From Ruminococcus sp. (GTDB taxonomy: Bacteria; Bacillota; Clostridia; Oscillospirales; Ruminococcaceae), in NCBI GenBank assembly GCA_029055625.1, contig JAIDCY010000039.1:1-49936 (forward strand): 49,936 nucleotides of DNA, given 5' to 3'. The position numbers and the translations under genes are program-made. Positions 16,803 to 26,603 of this stretch are shown one piece after another. Under the pieces are notes generated by a model. It made no database searches. It had not been told where the DNA came from and was given only the letters and a program-made list of their open reading frames with translations. The number at the start of each line of letters is the position of its first letter. The first letter of the stretch is position 1.

Positions 16803-17513
16803 ATGACAAACGAAAAAAGTATGAAAGTTCTGATAGTTGACGACGATAAAAATATATGCGACCTGCTCCGGCTGTATCTCGAAAAGGATAATTACGGTGT
16901 GATACTCTGTCACGACGGGGCGGAAGCCGTTGTCAAATTCAACGCCCTTAAACCTGACATTGTTCTTCTTGACATTATGTTACCCTCTATGGATGGCTGG
17001 CAGGTTTGCCGGGAAATACGGAAAGTTTCAAGCGTACCGATAATAATGATTACGGCAAAGGGTGAGACGATAGATAAAATAATAGGTCTCGACCTCGGAG
17101 CAGATGACTACATTGTAAAACCATTCGACGCCAAAGAGGTTATAGCACGTATCAACGCCGTTACAAGACGTGTAAGCAGTATGAACAAAGAACCGGAAGT
17201 TAAAGAAGTGCATTATGATAAACTTTCCGTAAATATGACACGTTACGAACTCAAAGTTGACGGAAAAACAATAGATACACCACCTAAGGAACTTGAACTG
17301 CTTTACTATCTCGCCTCCAATCCGAACAGAGTATATACCCGTGACCAGTTACTTGACGAAGTGTGGGGGTTTGAATATTACGGAGATTCCCGGACTATCG
17401 ACGTCCATATAAAGCGTTTACGTGAAAAACTTGAAAACGTATCGGACAAGTGGTTACTGAAAACTATATGGGGACGTGGTTATAAATTTGAGGTACAGGA
17501 AGACGAAGAATAA
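16803..17513 (+). CDS. Response regulator, OmpR/PhoB family
   Basis: DNA-binding response regulator, 236 residues from ATG 16803 (AAAGGAGG upstream; the earlier in-frame start at 16761 precedes the site). Receiver domain with acidic DDDK (12-15), phospho-acceptor D57 in LLDIMLPSMDGW, then TAKGE and K in IVKPFDA. C-terminal winged helix with PPKELELLYYLA and the RTIDVHIKRLREKL recognition helix. The kinase gene follows after 75 bases containing a hairpin, and an HtrA protease comes next, which suggests an envelope-stress role. The signal is unknown. Confidence 0.93.
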   Translation: MTNEKSMKVLIVDDDKNICDLLRLYLEKDNYGVILCHDGAEAVVKFNALKPDIVLLDIMLPSMDGWQVCREIRKVSSVPIIMITAKGETIDKIIGLDLGADDYIVKPFDAKEVIARINAVTRRVSSMNKEPEVKEVHYDKLSVNMTRYELKVDGKTIDTPPKELELLYYLASNPNRVYTRDQLLDEVWGFEYYGDSRTIDVHIKRLREKLENVSDKWLLKTIWGRGYKFEVQEDEE

Positions 17514-17541
17514 TAATACTAATCCGGAAAATATAAAATCT

Positions 17542-17564
17542 CAGGGGACTTGTTGCGTCCCCTG
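17542..17564 (+). other. Hairpin between response regulator and kinase
   Basis: Perfect 8-bp GC-rich stem CAGGGGAC/GTCCCCTG around a 7-base loop, just upstream of the kinase ribosome-binding site. No true T run follows. It may reduce kinase expression relative to the regulator. Confidence 0.6.
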
Positions 17565-17588
17565 TCTTATTAATCGGAGGTGACTTTT

Positions 17589-19004
17589 TTGCAGAATAAC
17601 AATTCATACAACAAACTGTTGAAATATTCGATAGTTCTGATGCTTTCCGTAATAATAATGCTTGGTATCGTGATTATCGGTATAAGTTCTTCTGTATACA
17701 AGAAAACGGAACTTGAACGGCTGAAAAATACAGGTTGTATCTTCATAAGCCTTATGAGTGAGGAATATAATAAAAACAATGCTCCCGATAACGATAATCT
17801 GAAAAAACTTCAGAGGCTTTTCATGGACGAATACAACACGGATATTTATATATACGATAGTGACGGAAAATGTATGCTCCCATACAGTCAGGATAGCGGA
17901 AAACCTCTTGTACTAAAATCAGGCATAGATAACGGACAGTATCTTGAATTAAGTTCCGACGGCATTTCCAGTGAAGAACCATATCTTATATACGGCGACA
18001 AGTTCAGCGTAAAAATAAATAATTCCTCACAGAAAATGTATATCCTTGCGTACAGCGATACCCATAATATAAGTATGTTCACAATGAATATATTTCTTGT
18101 ATATCTTTCCGTATCAGTTATTATGATGATTGTTTCATTTATCCTCATGAAGAAAAAAACGGAAATCTATACCGATTACAACAACGACATTATAAGGATA
18201 CTTAAAAAATATTCGAAGGGTGATTTTTCCGAAAAAATAAAATCCGACAACATACCGTTTCCGGACGAAAAAGCGGAATACATTAACAAACTTGCTTCCG
18301 ACATCGAAACCAGTGAGGAAACCAGTAAAACTTTTATCGCCAACGTATCGCATGAACTCCGTACACCTATTACCACTATCGGCGGATTCGTTGACGGCAT
18401 TCTTGACGGTACTATCCCTAAAAGCAGACGTAATGAATATCTCGTACTCGTTTCCAATGAAATTCAGAGACTTAAAGTTCTGATAAGTTCAATGCTGAAT
18501 ATGAGCCGTTTTGAATCGGGTACGCTGAAACCACATTTTCAGAATACAAATCTTACAGACCTTGTGATGAAAACTGCGTTTATGTTCGAGAAGAAAATAG
18601 AGGCAAAAAATGTTGAAGTCGAGGATTTCGACACTGAAAATCTGTTTGCCGAGATTGACCCCGATTTAATCCAGCAGGTAATTTACAACATAATAGAAAA
18701 TGCGGTGAAATTCGTGAATACAGGCGGTAAACTCTCTTTCCGGTTTGAAAAGGACGGCAATATGTGTATTATCGGTATAAGAAACACCGGCGAAGGTCTG
18801 AAAGATACGGAAATTCCACAGGTTTTTGACAGGTTCTATAAAACGGATTCATCACGGGGCAAAGATACTACGGGTCTGGGGCTCGGACTGTCTATTTCAA
18901 GAAAAATTGTACATATAAATAATGGTCATATCGTGGTAAAAAGCGTTTACGGTGAGTATACGGAATTTCAGATACAACTTCCGGAAAAACAAAAAAATTT
19001 ATGA
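17589..19004 (+). CDS. Sensor histidine kinase
   Basis: Partner of the preceding regulator. I place the start at TTG 17589, with GGAGGT 7 bases upstream; GTG 17580 is part of that site. 471 residues: TM helix about 10-33, extracytoplasmic domain about 34-160, TM helix about 161-187, HAMP-like linker, HisKA with phospho-acceptor H255 in NVSHELRTP, and HATPase boxes N (NIIENAVKF), G1 (GEGL), F (FDRFYK) and G2 (GLGLGLSISRKIV). Complete, no missing key residue seen. Confidence 0.93.
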   Translation: MQNNNSYNKLLKYSIVLMLSVIIMLGIVIIGISSSVYKKTELERLKNTGCIFISLMSEEYNKNNAPDNDNLKKLQRLFMDEYNTDIYIYDSDGKCMLPYSQDSGKPLVLKSGIDNGQYLELSSDGISSEEPYLIYGDKFSVKINNSSQKMYILAYSDTHNISMFTMNIFLVYLSVSVIMMIVSFILMKKKTEIYTDYNNDIIRILKKYSKGDFSEKIKSDNIPFPDEKAEYINKLASDIETSEETSKTFIANVSHELRTPITTIGGFVDGILDGTIPKSRRNEYLVLVSNEIQRLKVLISSMLNMSRFESGTLKPHFQNTNLTDLVMKTAFMFEKKIEAKNVEVEDFDTENLFAEIDPDLIQQVIYNIIENAVKFVNTGGKLSFRFEKDGNMCIIGIRNTGEGLKDTEIPQVFDRFYKTDSSRGKDTTGLGLGLSISRKIVHINNGHIVVKSVYGEYTEFQIQLPEKQKNL

Positions 19005-19028
19005 CCGTTTTTTCAGAAAGGAGATACT

Positions 19029-20399
19029 ATGGACGATTTAGAAAATTATAATCCCGGTAACAACAAGGACGTTCCGGAGCAGGAAAATATTAATACTGAA
19101 ACTGTCGGGGAAAAAAATACGTTGCGGGAAGATAAGGCGGTGGCATATACCGGATTTGTGTATGACGCCTTACCTGACGATTTTCAGCAATACGACGAAC
19201 TCAACGAAAATATCCGGAAAAGAAAAAATACAACAGGTGAAAAATTTATAATTTTCCTGTTTATACTGATAATCCTGCTCGCAACAGGTCTTTCGGTGTA
19301 CGGTATCGCAAATGACGTATACAGAAGCGGTTCTGTTATGGAACAACTCAAAAAACAACAGCATATTATCATGTATCAGGAGGGAAAGCCGGAAGGTGCT
19401 AACGATTTAAGAAACTTTATTGACGAAAACGGCAGGTATACTATCGAAGGTGCTGCCGCTGCGGTACAGGATTCGATAGTCGAGATTTATATGTACTCCG
19501 ATTCCAAAAAAACACGCCTTGAGGGTACAGGTTCGGGAGTAGTAATATCAAAGGACGGCTACATTGTCACGAATGCTCACGTTCTCAAATCCGACGGATT
19601 CCATACCGTCCATACTACCGACGACAAAATTTACAACGCAAAAATTATCGGCAGAGATTCCAAAACCGATATAGCGGTAATAAAAGTGGAGACTTCAAAA
19701 CTCACTCCGGCAGTCTTCGGCGATTCAGATGAGGCAATAGTCGGGGAGCAGGTTATAGCGGTCGGCAATCCGGCAGGTCTATCCAACACCGTAACAGATG
19801 GTATAATTTCCGCCGTAAACCGCAAAATCCGTAGTGATGCCACAGGTTTTGAAATGAACTGCATACAGACCAATGCCGATATAAGCCCCGGAAATTCCGG
19901 CGGTGCGTTGGTAAATATGTACGGTCAGGTAATCGGTATAACATCTTCAAAATATGTAAGTTCCAGTTTTGAGGGTCTCGGATTCGCTATAACTATAAAT
20001 GATGCTATGCCTATTATTGAAGAACTTATTGATGCCGGTTTCATCGCCGGACGTTTCAGGATTGGTATTCAGTTAATCGATATGGATTCCGAAGAAAAAG
20101 TAATCATGATTGAAAATGAATTAGGTTTTGACCTCCCTGAAGATTTCGAGGGTGTATATATCGACAGTATCAGCGAAGACTGCGATATTGCGAATACCGA
20201 ACTAAAAGCCGGTGACTTCATTACAGAAATTAACGGCGTTCCCATAAAGACTTACGACGAACTTTATAATACTATCAGCGAATCTTTCAAGGCTGGCGAC
20301 AAAGTACCTGCCAGATGTGCACACGTACGGAAAAACGGCAAAATTACTTACTATGACATTAAATTTAAATTAATGGAAGATACTTCAGGGGACTTCTGA
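19029..20399 (+). CDS. HtrA/DegP-type serine protease with PDZ domain
   Basis: 456-residue membrane-tethered protease. Cytoplasmic acidic N-terminus, one TM helix (about 75-98), trypsin-like domain with catalytic triad H184 (VTNAHVL), D214 (TDIAVIK) and S290 (PGNSGGA), then a C-terminal PDZ domain (about 350-445) with GVYIDSI and DFITEINGVPI. Degrades or refolds damaged envelope proteins. A GGAGAT-like site precedes the ATG 24 bases after the kinase stop, so it is in the same transcription unit. Confidence 0.92.
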   Translation: MDDLENYNPGNNKDVPEQENINTETVGEKNTLREDKAVAYTGFVYDALPDDFQQYDELNENIRKRKNTTGEKFIIFLFILIILLATGLSVYGIANDVYRSGSVMEQLKKQQHIIMYQEGKPEGANDLRNFIDENGRYTIEGAAAAVQDSIVEIYMYSDSKKTRLEGTGSGVVISKDGYIVTNAHVLKSDGFHTVHTTDDKIYNAKIIGRDSKTDIAVIKVETSKLTPAVFGDSDEAIVGEQVIAVGNPAGLSNTVTDGIISAVNRKIRSDATGFEMNCIQTNADISPGNSGGALVNMYGQVIGITSSKYVSSSFEGLGFAITINDAMPIIEELIDAGFIAGRFRIGIQLIDMDSEEKVIMIENELGFDLPEDFEGVYIDSISEDCDIANTELKAGDFITEINGVPIKTYDELYNTISESFKAGDKVPARCAHVRKNGKITYYDIKFKLMEDTSGDF

Positions 20400-20417
20400 T
20401 TAATTCATAATTAATAT

Positions 20418-20816
20418 TCATTCCGTGAAATTTTTCGGACGTTTTGAGTTTACCCCCGCAACTCCCCCGACTGCTCCGGAAACTGTCAGCAGAACGAGTT
20501 TTTTTATACCGGTCAGCTCTCCTAAAAAAATTATTCCGCATATCGCTATCAGAGTATATATTATCACTCCACACATTATCCCCTCCGTAAGTCCATGTTT
20601 CCGCCGGAATTTCCCACAGAAATACGTACTTGCATATGTACCGGTAACCATCGCTATTATCGAAAAAATTGCTGATACTTTCATATCGCCGAGTACGCAA
20701 TACATGACTACCGCCAATAATAACGCCGTAATCATTATCAGCGATATTCCGGCAAGTACCGCTATTGTCAGACTGGTTATACTGTTTGTCCACACGCTCT
20801 TACGATGTCGACGCAT
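20418..20816 (-). CDS. TIGR04086-like small membrane protein
   Basis: 132 residues with four hydrophobic helices and a basic start MRRHRKS. The pattern (GTYAS-x-x-x-GK-FRRKHGLTEGIMCG) and position directly after yajC fit the Firmicutes TIGR04086 (YrzE-like) family. Function unknown. Its GGAGG site (20827-20831) lies in the 3' arm of the hairpin at 20828-20862. It converges with htrA with only 18 bases between. Confidence 0.78.
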   Translation of the reverse strand: MRRHRKSVWTNSITSLTIAVLAGISLIMITALLLAVVMYCVLGDMKVSAIFSIIAMVTGTYASTYFCGKFRRKHGLTEGIMCGVIIYTLIAICGIIFLGELTGIKKLVLLTVSGAVGGVAGVNSKRPKNFTE

Positions 20817-20827
20817 AAAAAAACAAC

Positions 20828-20862
20828 CTCCGCATTAGAATTTACTATAATTCTATGCGGAG
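20828..20862 (-). promoter_or_regulatory. Terminator-like hairpin covering a ribosome-binding site
   Basis: On the minus strand a 14-bp stem (20862-20849 with 20842-20828, one bulged base) is followed by GUUGUUUUUUU. It lies between yajC and the downstream gene, and its 3' arm contains four of the five bases of that gene's GGAGG. It can act as terminator and, when read through, as a translation block. Confidence 0.75.
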
Positions 20863-20872
20863 TTTCTGTATA

Positions 20873-21427
20873 TTATTCCTTGTCTTTTCCTGAATTTTCG
20901 TCTATTTTCTTAAGTTTTTTTGGTTTCTTTTCGGGTTCGTCGGCAACTACTCCGGCAGATGCAAGGGTAGCTTCTTTTTTCTTCTTGTCTGCGGACTGCA
21001 TAGCCTTAACACGTTCCTGAGCGGTTACGTTTTCGGTGATAGCCCAAGTCTTTATACGGAGTTTGTGCCTTGCTCCGCCGGTCTCTATTACAACCGTATC
21101 CTCACCGGTGGATACCACTATTCCGACGATTCCGCCACCTGTTACAATTTCGTCGCCTACCTCCAGACTTTCCTGCATGGCTTTTAATTCGCCGTCCCGT
21201 TTTTTCTGCGGTCTTATTACCATGAAGTACAATAACGCAAACATTATTATCAGTGGGAAAATAAGCGTCCAGAATACTGAACCTGTTTCGGTAGGCGTGG
21301 CTGTACCTGCAACCGTCGTCACAACTGCCGATTCCTCACCCTCGGCAAATGCCGTCATTCCTGACATCATGACACCGTACGCCATAGCGGTTACTGCCGT
21401 AATAATTCCAGTCAATTTCTTTTTCAT
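20873..21427 (-). CDS. yajC: Preprotein translocase subunit YajC
   Basis: Accessory subunit of the Sec translocase. The core is typical: one TM helix (about 48-67) followed by MVIRPQKKR, then EVGDEIVTGGGIVGIV. At 184 residues it is longer than most (~85-110) because of an N-terminal signal-peptide-like stretch (about 1-28) and a lysine-rich C-terminal tail. The downstream TIGR04086 gene is its usual neighbour. Confidence 0.92.
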   Translation of the reverse strand: MKKKLTGIITAVTAMAYGVMMSGMTAFAEGEESAVVTTVAGTATPTETGSVFWTLIFPLIIMFALLYFMVIRPQKKRDGELKAMQESLEVGDEIVTGGGIVGIVVSTGEDTVVIETGGARHKLRIKTWAITENVTAQERVKAMQSADKKKKEATLASAGVVADEPEKKPKKLKKIDENSGKDKE

Positions 21428-21462
21428 AAGTCCAACTCTCCATTCTTTTGAATATACTGGTT

Positions 21463-21491
21463 ATTATAACATATTTTTCCGGAAATTTCAA
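21463..21491 (-). promoter_or_regulatory. Promoter for yajC
   Basis: Minus strand: TTGAAA (21486-21491), 17-base spacer, TATAAT (21463-21468) with an upstream TGT (extended -10). The spacer contains the palindrome TTTCCGGAAA. Confidence 0.75.
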
Positions 21492-21620
21492 GTCATTAAA
21501 GGAAATTTTTACCTCATATCCTTAAACTTGTTATTTTTGATTACTTATTACAGTTTTTTCCACATAACTTTTACCCATTTGTGCATATGGAAGATTTTTA
21601 TGAAAATTTTGCGAATACTC

Positions 21621-21648
21621 TTGATTTCTGCGAAAAAGGTGGTAAAAT
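21621..21648 (+). promoter_or_regulatory. Promoter for groESL
   Basis: TTGATT (21621-21626), 16 bases, TAAAAT (21643-21648), immediately upstream of the CIRCE operator. Confidence 0.75.
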
Positions 21649-21652
21649 ATAA

Positions 21653-21679
21653 TTAGCACTCAAACAAGCAGAGTGCTAA
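21653..21679 (+). promoter_or_regulatory. CIRCE operator (HrcA binding site)
   Basis: TTAGCACTC (21653-21661), 9-base spacer, GAGTGCTAA (21671-21679): a perfect match to the CIRCE consensus. It overlaps the expected transcription start, as usual for HrcA repression of chaperonin genes. hrcA itself is not in the window. Confidence 0.97.
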
Positions 21680-21709
21680 AGAACATTTCTTTACAGGAGG
21701 TTATATGTT

Positions 21710-21982
21710 ATGTCTATCAGACCATTACAGGACAGAGTTGTCCTCAAGATGACGGAAGCTGAAGAAACTACCAAGGGCGGTATTATCCTTACCAGTTCCG
21801 CAAAGGAAAAACCGGAAGTCGCTGAGGTAATCGAAGTTGGTGTCGGCACTGCTGACGTAAAAATGGAAGTCGCTAAGGGTGACAAGGTTCTCATTTCCAA
21901 GTACTCCGGTACTAACGTTAAACTCGACGGTGAAGAGTACATCATCGTGAAAATGGAAGACATTCTCGCTGTTGTGGAATAA
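21710..21982 (+). CDS. groES: Co-chaperonin GroES
   Basis: 90-residue lid of the GroEL chamber. Starts SIRPLQDRVVLK, contains the mobile loop region ETTKGGIILT and ends in YIIVKMEDILAVVE. AGGAGGT lies before the ATG. Repressed by HrcA through the CIRCE element upstream. Confidence 0.97.
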   Translation: MSIRPLQDRVVLKMTEAEETTKGGIILTSSAKEKPEVAEVIEVGVGTADVKMEVAKGDKVLISKYSGTNVKLDGEEYIIVKMEDILAVVE

Positions 21983-22012
21983 TTCCGTTCTATTTTAAAA
22001 AAAGGAGATTGA

Positions 22013-23641
<1,629 letters not shown>

Positions 23642-23659
23642 TCAATAAAACCTATCATG

Positions 23660-23694
23660 AAAGCAGTTTCTGTAATCCGGAAACTGCTTTTTTT
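23660..23694 (+). terminator. Intrinsic terminator of groESL
   Basis: 11-bp stem AAAGCAGTTTC (23660-23670) with GAAACTGCTTT (23680-23690), then T to 23694. Confidence 0.9.
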
Positions 23695-23695
23695 A

Positions 23696-23724
23696 TTGAC
23701 TTTTTTTTAATTCAATGATATAAT
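23696..23724 (+). promoter_or_regulatory. Promoter for the FluC operon
   Basis: TTGACT (23696-23701), 17 bases, TATAAT (23719-23724) with TGA before it (extended -10). It starts directly after the groEL terminator. The short leader leaves no room for a fluoride riboswitch. Confidence 0.85.
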
Positions 23725-23744
23725 TTACTCATGGAGGCAATTTT

Positions 23745-24098
23745 ATGAATTATCTGTCGGTACTGCTCGGCGGAGGTCTCGGAGCGGTTTTAAGATACTG
23801 CATAAGTCTGATACCGTTCAGAAGTGACTTTCCGTTTCTTACACTCTTTACCAATTTTTCCGGAGCGTTTCTTATAGGTCTGATTAACGGATTCGCCATG
23901 AAAAAAGGATTGTTTGGAAATGTACTGCTATTCCTGAAGACTGGTCTTTGTGGCGGATTTACTACCTTTTCAACGTTCTCACTGGAAACTTTTAATCTTA
24001 TTGAAAATCATCATATTATATCCGCAACGATATATATTTTCCTGAGTATAATATTGTGTCTTGTGGGTGTATTCTTAGGCATGGAGGTATCAGAATGA
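23745..24098 (+). CDS. crcB: Fluoride ion channel FluC/CrcB
   Basis: 117-residue dual-topology fluoride exporter with four helices. Conserved parts: GGGLGAVLRY (about 8-17), the pore NFSGAFLIG (about 38-46) and GFTTFSTFSLE (about 71-81) with the central sodium-site TTF and the phenylalanine box. Its stop overlaps the start of the next gene (ATGA). Confidence 0.93.
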   Translation: MNYLSVLLGGGLGAVLRYCISLIPFRSDFPFLTLFTNFSGAFLIGLINGFAMKKGLFGNVLLFLKTGLCGGFTTFSTFSLETFNLIENHHIISATIYIFLSIILCLVGVFLGMEVSE

Positions 24099-24598
24099 AA
24101 AAACTTGAAGTAAATCATACACCCGATTTTATAACAGCAATTGTTATTGTACTTGCGTTGACGTGGATTATTTCCATATTCGTTTTCTGTTCTGTATTTG
24201 AATACGCAATAACTTTGATTCTGTCAATGGCTTTACTTGTATTTATTGTCATGATTGGATTTATTATTGACGAACAAAAAACAATTGTTGAATACGATAT
24301 CGACAAAGTAAAATGGAAGTGGTTTCGGCTTGAATATACCGCAGATTTCAATAATCTTGATTCCGTACATTATACCATAATCCACGAACGGACACGTTAC
24401 GGCTATAACAGGCGGTTTGAAATAGTCTTCCAACTTACAGACAGTACGGAATTACGCCTGAATGACCGTCTCGAATCTAATGACATTGACGACTGCATAA
24501 ACGGTATCACTGATAATATCCGACTTATGCAGTTATACAGGTTTATTGAAAATGTTTATCCGGAAAAATGTACCGGATTTATTAAAAATGATACATAA
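24095..24598 (+). CDS. Membrane protein with PH-like C-terminal region, copy 1
   Basis: 167 residues from ATG 24095, which follows GGAGGT and overlaps the crcB stop. Two hydrophobic helices (about 12-32 and 38-58) are followed by a soluble part with VEYDIDKVKWKWFR, then YTIIHERTRYGYNRRFEI, LRLND and a final helical LMQLYRFIEN. Layout resembles bacterial PH-domain membrane proteins, but I cannot assign a family. The next gene is a close paralogue. Confidence 0.72.
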   Translation: MKKLEVNHTPDFITAIVIVLALTWIISIFVFCSVFEYAITLILSMALLVFIVMIGFIIDEQKTIVEYDIDKVKWKWFRLEYTADFNNLDSVHYTIIHERTRYGYNRRFEIVFQLTDSTELRLNDRLESNDIDDCINGITDNIRLMQLYRFIENVYPEKCTGFIKNDT

Positions 24599-24611
24599 CG
24601 GAGGTACGGAA

Positions 24612-25109
24612 ATGAAAAAATTTGAAATAAACAACAAGCCCACTTTTTTCGGTATAATAGTTAATGTCTTAACAGCGTTATGGACAATAACTTTTACAAT
24701 GGGCTGTTCTATTATTGCAGTATTGGTGAGCGATACAGTTGCTTTTATTTCCGGAGGAATTTTATTGATTATTTTAGTTATTGGCTGTTATATCGCAAGC
24801 AGAACAACTACTGTTGAATACGGTGCGGAAAAAATATACTGGAAATGGTTATGGTACGACAATACAGTTAATTTCAGTGATGTTAAATCCGTTCGTTACA
24901 CGATAATTCACGAACGTACACGTTACGGCTATAATCACCGCTTTGAAATTGTTTTCAACCTTAAAAACGGTACAACATTAAGACTTAACGATACTATTGA
25001 ATTAGAAGATATTGATAATAGCATAAACGGTACTACTGACGATATTAAACTTATGCAGTTATACAAATTTATTGAAAAACTTTATCCGGAAAAAACTAAA
25101 CGTCATTAA
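24612..25109 (+). CDS. Membrane protein with PH-like C-terminal region, copy 2
   Basis: 165 residues from ATG 24612 (GGAGGT upstream). Same layout as the preceding gene: MKKFEINNKPTF start, two helices, WKW motif, and a nearly identical YTIIHERTRYGYN segment and LMQLYKFIEK end. The helices are less alike than the soluble part. Probably a tandem duplication. Function unknown. Confidence 0.72.
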   Translation: MKKFEINNKPTFFGIIVNVLTALWTITFTMGCSIIAVLVSDTVAFISGGILLIILVIGCYIASRTTTVEYGAEKIYWKWLWYDNTVNFSDVKSVRYTIIHERTRYGYNHRFEIVFNLKNGTTLRLNDTIELEDIDNSINGTTDDIKLMQLYKFIEKLYPEKTKRH

Positions 25110-25129
25110 AATTTCACACGCAAAACGCA

Positions 25130-25170
25130 AAAAAACCGTACCCCCAAAAGAGTACGGCTTTATTTTTATA
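25130..25170 (+). terminator. Bidirectional terminator between region 2 and the ribosomal cluster
   Basis: Stem CCGTAC (25136-25141) with GTACGG (25152-25157); T-rich on the plus side and a run of seven T on the minus side. It ends rplQ transcripts and the fluC operon. Confidence 0.85.
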
Positions 25171-25183
25171 CGGAATCTGCCAA

Positions 25184-25534
25184 TCAAACCAGCTTGATAA
25201 TAGCCATTTCAGCAGCGTCACCACGGCGTGGACCGATTTTTATAATCTGTGTATAACCACCGTTTTTATCGGCATACTTCGGGGAAATCTCGTCGAATAA
25301 CTTCTTTGCAACGGATTCCTTTGTTACGTATGACATTACCTGACGCTTGGAGTGCAGATCATTATTTTTACCGATAGTAATCATCTTTTCTGCTACAGCA
25401 CGAACTTCCTTAGCTCTTGTAACGGTTGTTTCAATCTGACCGTTTTCAAGAAGGAAAGTTACCATGCCTCTGAGCATTGCTTTTCTATGGTCAGATGTTC
25501 TGCCCAGCTTTCTTGTACCCGGCATGTATTTCAC
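25184..25534 (-). CDS. rplQ: 50S ribosomal protein L17
   Basis: 116 residues starting [21 protein letters not shown], the L17 signature of rRNA-binding residues, slightly longer in first segment than MYRKLGR-type starts. Last gene of the alpha operon, directly downstream of rpoA and followed by a terminator. Confidence 0.96.
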   Translation of the reverse strand: MKYMPGTRKLGRTSDHRKAMLRGMVTFLLENGQIETTVTRAKEVRAVAEKMITIGKNNDLHSKRQVMSYVTKESVAKKLFDEISPKYADKNGGYTQIIKIGPRRGDAAEMAIIKLV

Positions 25535-25573
25535 TCCTTTTCATACAGTGCGTAAAATGCACGATTTATAGCT

Positions 25574-26539
25574 TTATTCTTCTTCGGAGGACAGGTCAAA
25601 GCCAAGTGACTGCAACTTCTCCTTTACCTCGTCGAAAGATTTCTTTCCAAGGTTTCTAACCTTCATCATTTCTTCCTCAGACTTATTTATAAGGTCATCT
25701 ACTGTATTTATTCCCGCACGTTTCAGACAATTGAACGAACGTACTGATAAATCAAGGTCTTCAATGGTCATCTCAAGTATTTTTTCCTTGCCCTTGTCAT
25801 TAGGTTCAACAAGTACGGGGTCTATCAATGACTCTTCCGAAAGGTCTATGAACAGTTTAAGATGTTCATTCAGCAGATTTGCCGCCTGTGATAACGCTTC
25901 TTTTGCGGAAATTGTACCGTCCGTCCATACCTCTATTGTGAGTTTATCGTAGTCCGTAACCTGTCCCAGACGGGTATCTTCTACCGTATAATTCACTTTC
26001 AGTACAGGCGTATATATACTATCAACCGCTATCACGTCGACAGGCAGATTTACCTGTTTCTTATTACGTTCCGCAGATACATAACCTCTGCCCCTGTCAA
26101 TAGTAATTTCCATGTAAAGTTTAGCGTCCTTGCCGAGAGTTGCAATATGCATTCCAGGGTCTAAAATCACAACCTCGGAATCACACTTTATATCTCCGGC
26201 AGTTATTTCACATTCGCCTTCCGCCTCAATGTACGCCGTCTTCGGTCCTTCACCCTGTAATTTTGCAGTGAGACCCTTGATACTGAGGATTATTTCCGTA
26301 ACGTCTTCCTTAACGCCCGGAATTGTTGACAATTCATGGTGAACTGTTCCGTTTTTGCCGGATAGCTTTACGGAAGTTACAGCCACACCCGGAAGTGAGG
26401 AGAGTAACACCCGACGGAGACTGTTTCCCAGTGTTATACCGTATCCACGCTCCAGCGGTGCTAAAACGAATTTGCCGTATTTGCCGTCACTTTTAAGCTC
26501 GACAATTTCTATATCAGGCTTATTGATTTTCTCCAGCAT
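25574..26539 (-). CDS. rpoA: RNA polymerase alpha subunit
   Basis: 321 residues from the ATG at 26539, which follows AGGAGGG; an in-frame start 7 codons earlier precedes the site. N-terminal dimerisation domain with [22 protein letters not shown], and the C-terminal domain with [13 protein letters not shown] and the [17 protein letters not shown] helix-hairpin-helix that contacts DNA and activators. Confidence 0.97.
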   Translation of the reverse strand: MLEKINKPDIEIVELKSDGKYGKFVLAPLERGYGITLGNSLRRVLLSSLPGVAVTSVKLSGKNGTVHHELSTIPGVKEDVTEIILSIKGLTAKLQGEGPKTAYIEAEGECEITAGDIKCDSEVVILDPGMHIATLGKDAKLYMEITIDRGRGYVSAERNKKQVNLPVDVIAVDSIYTPVLKVNYTVEDTRLGQVTDYDKLTIEVWTDGTISAKEALSQAANLLNEHLKLFIDLSEESLIDPVLVEPNDKGKEKILEMTIEDLDLSVRSFNCLKRAGINTVDDLINKSEEEMMKVRNLGKKSFDEVKEKLQSLGFDLSSEEE

Positions 26540-26603
26540 AAAAACCCTCCTGTTTCGCAATAACTGTTTTTTTCGAGTTCAGATATTTCAAGCACTATGA
26601 ATA

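Noticed and set aside
20425-20838. Plus-strand frame over the TIGR04086-type gene
   Set aside because: Shadow of the real minus-strand gene, which has membrane helices, a site and the expected neighbour.
21036-21656. 206-codon open frame on the plus strand over yajC
   Set aside because: It is antisense to yajC, has no ribosome-binding site and runs into the groESL promoter; yajC homology explains the region.
23700-23744. Fluoride riboswitch before crcB
   Set aside because: Only about 20 bases separate the predicted start from the gene, too short for the motif.
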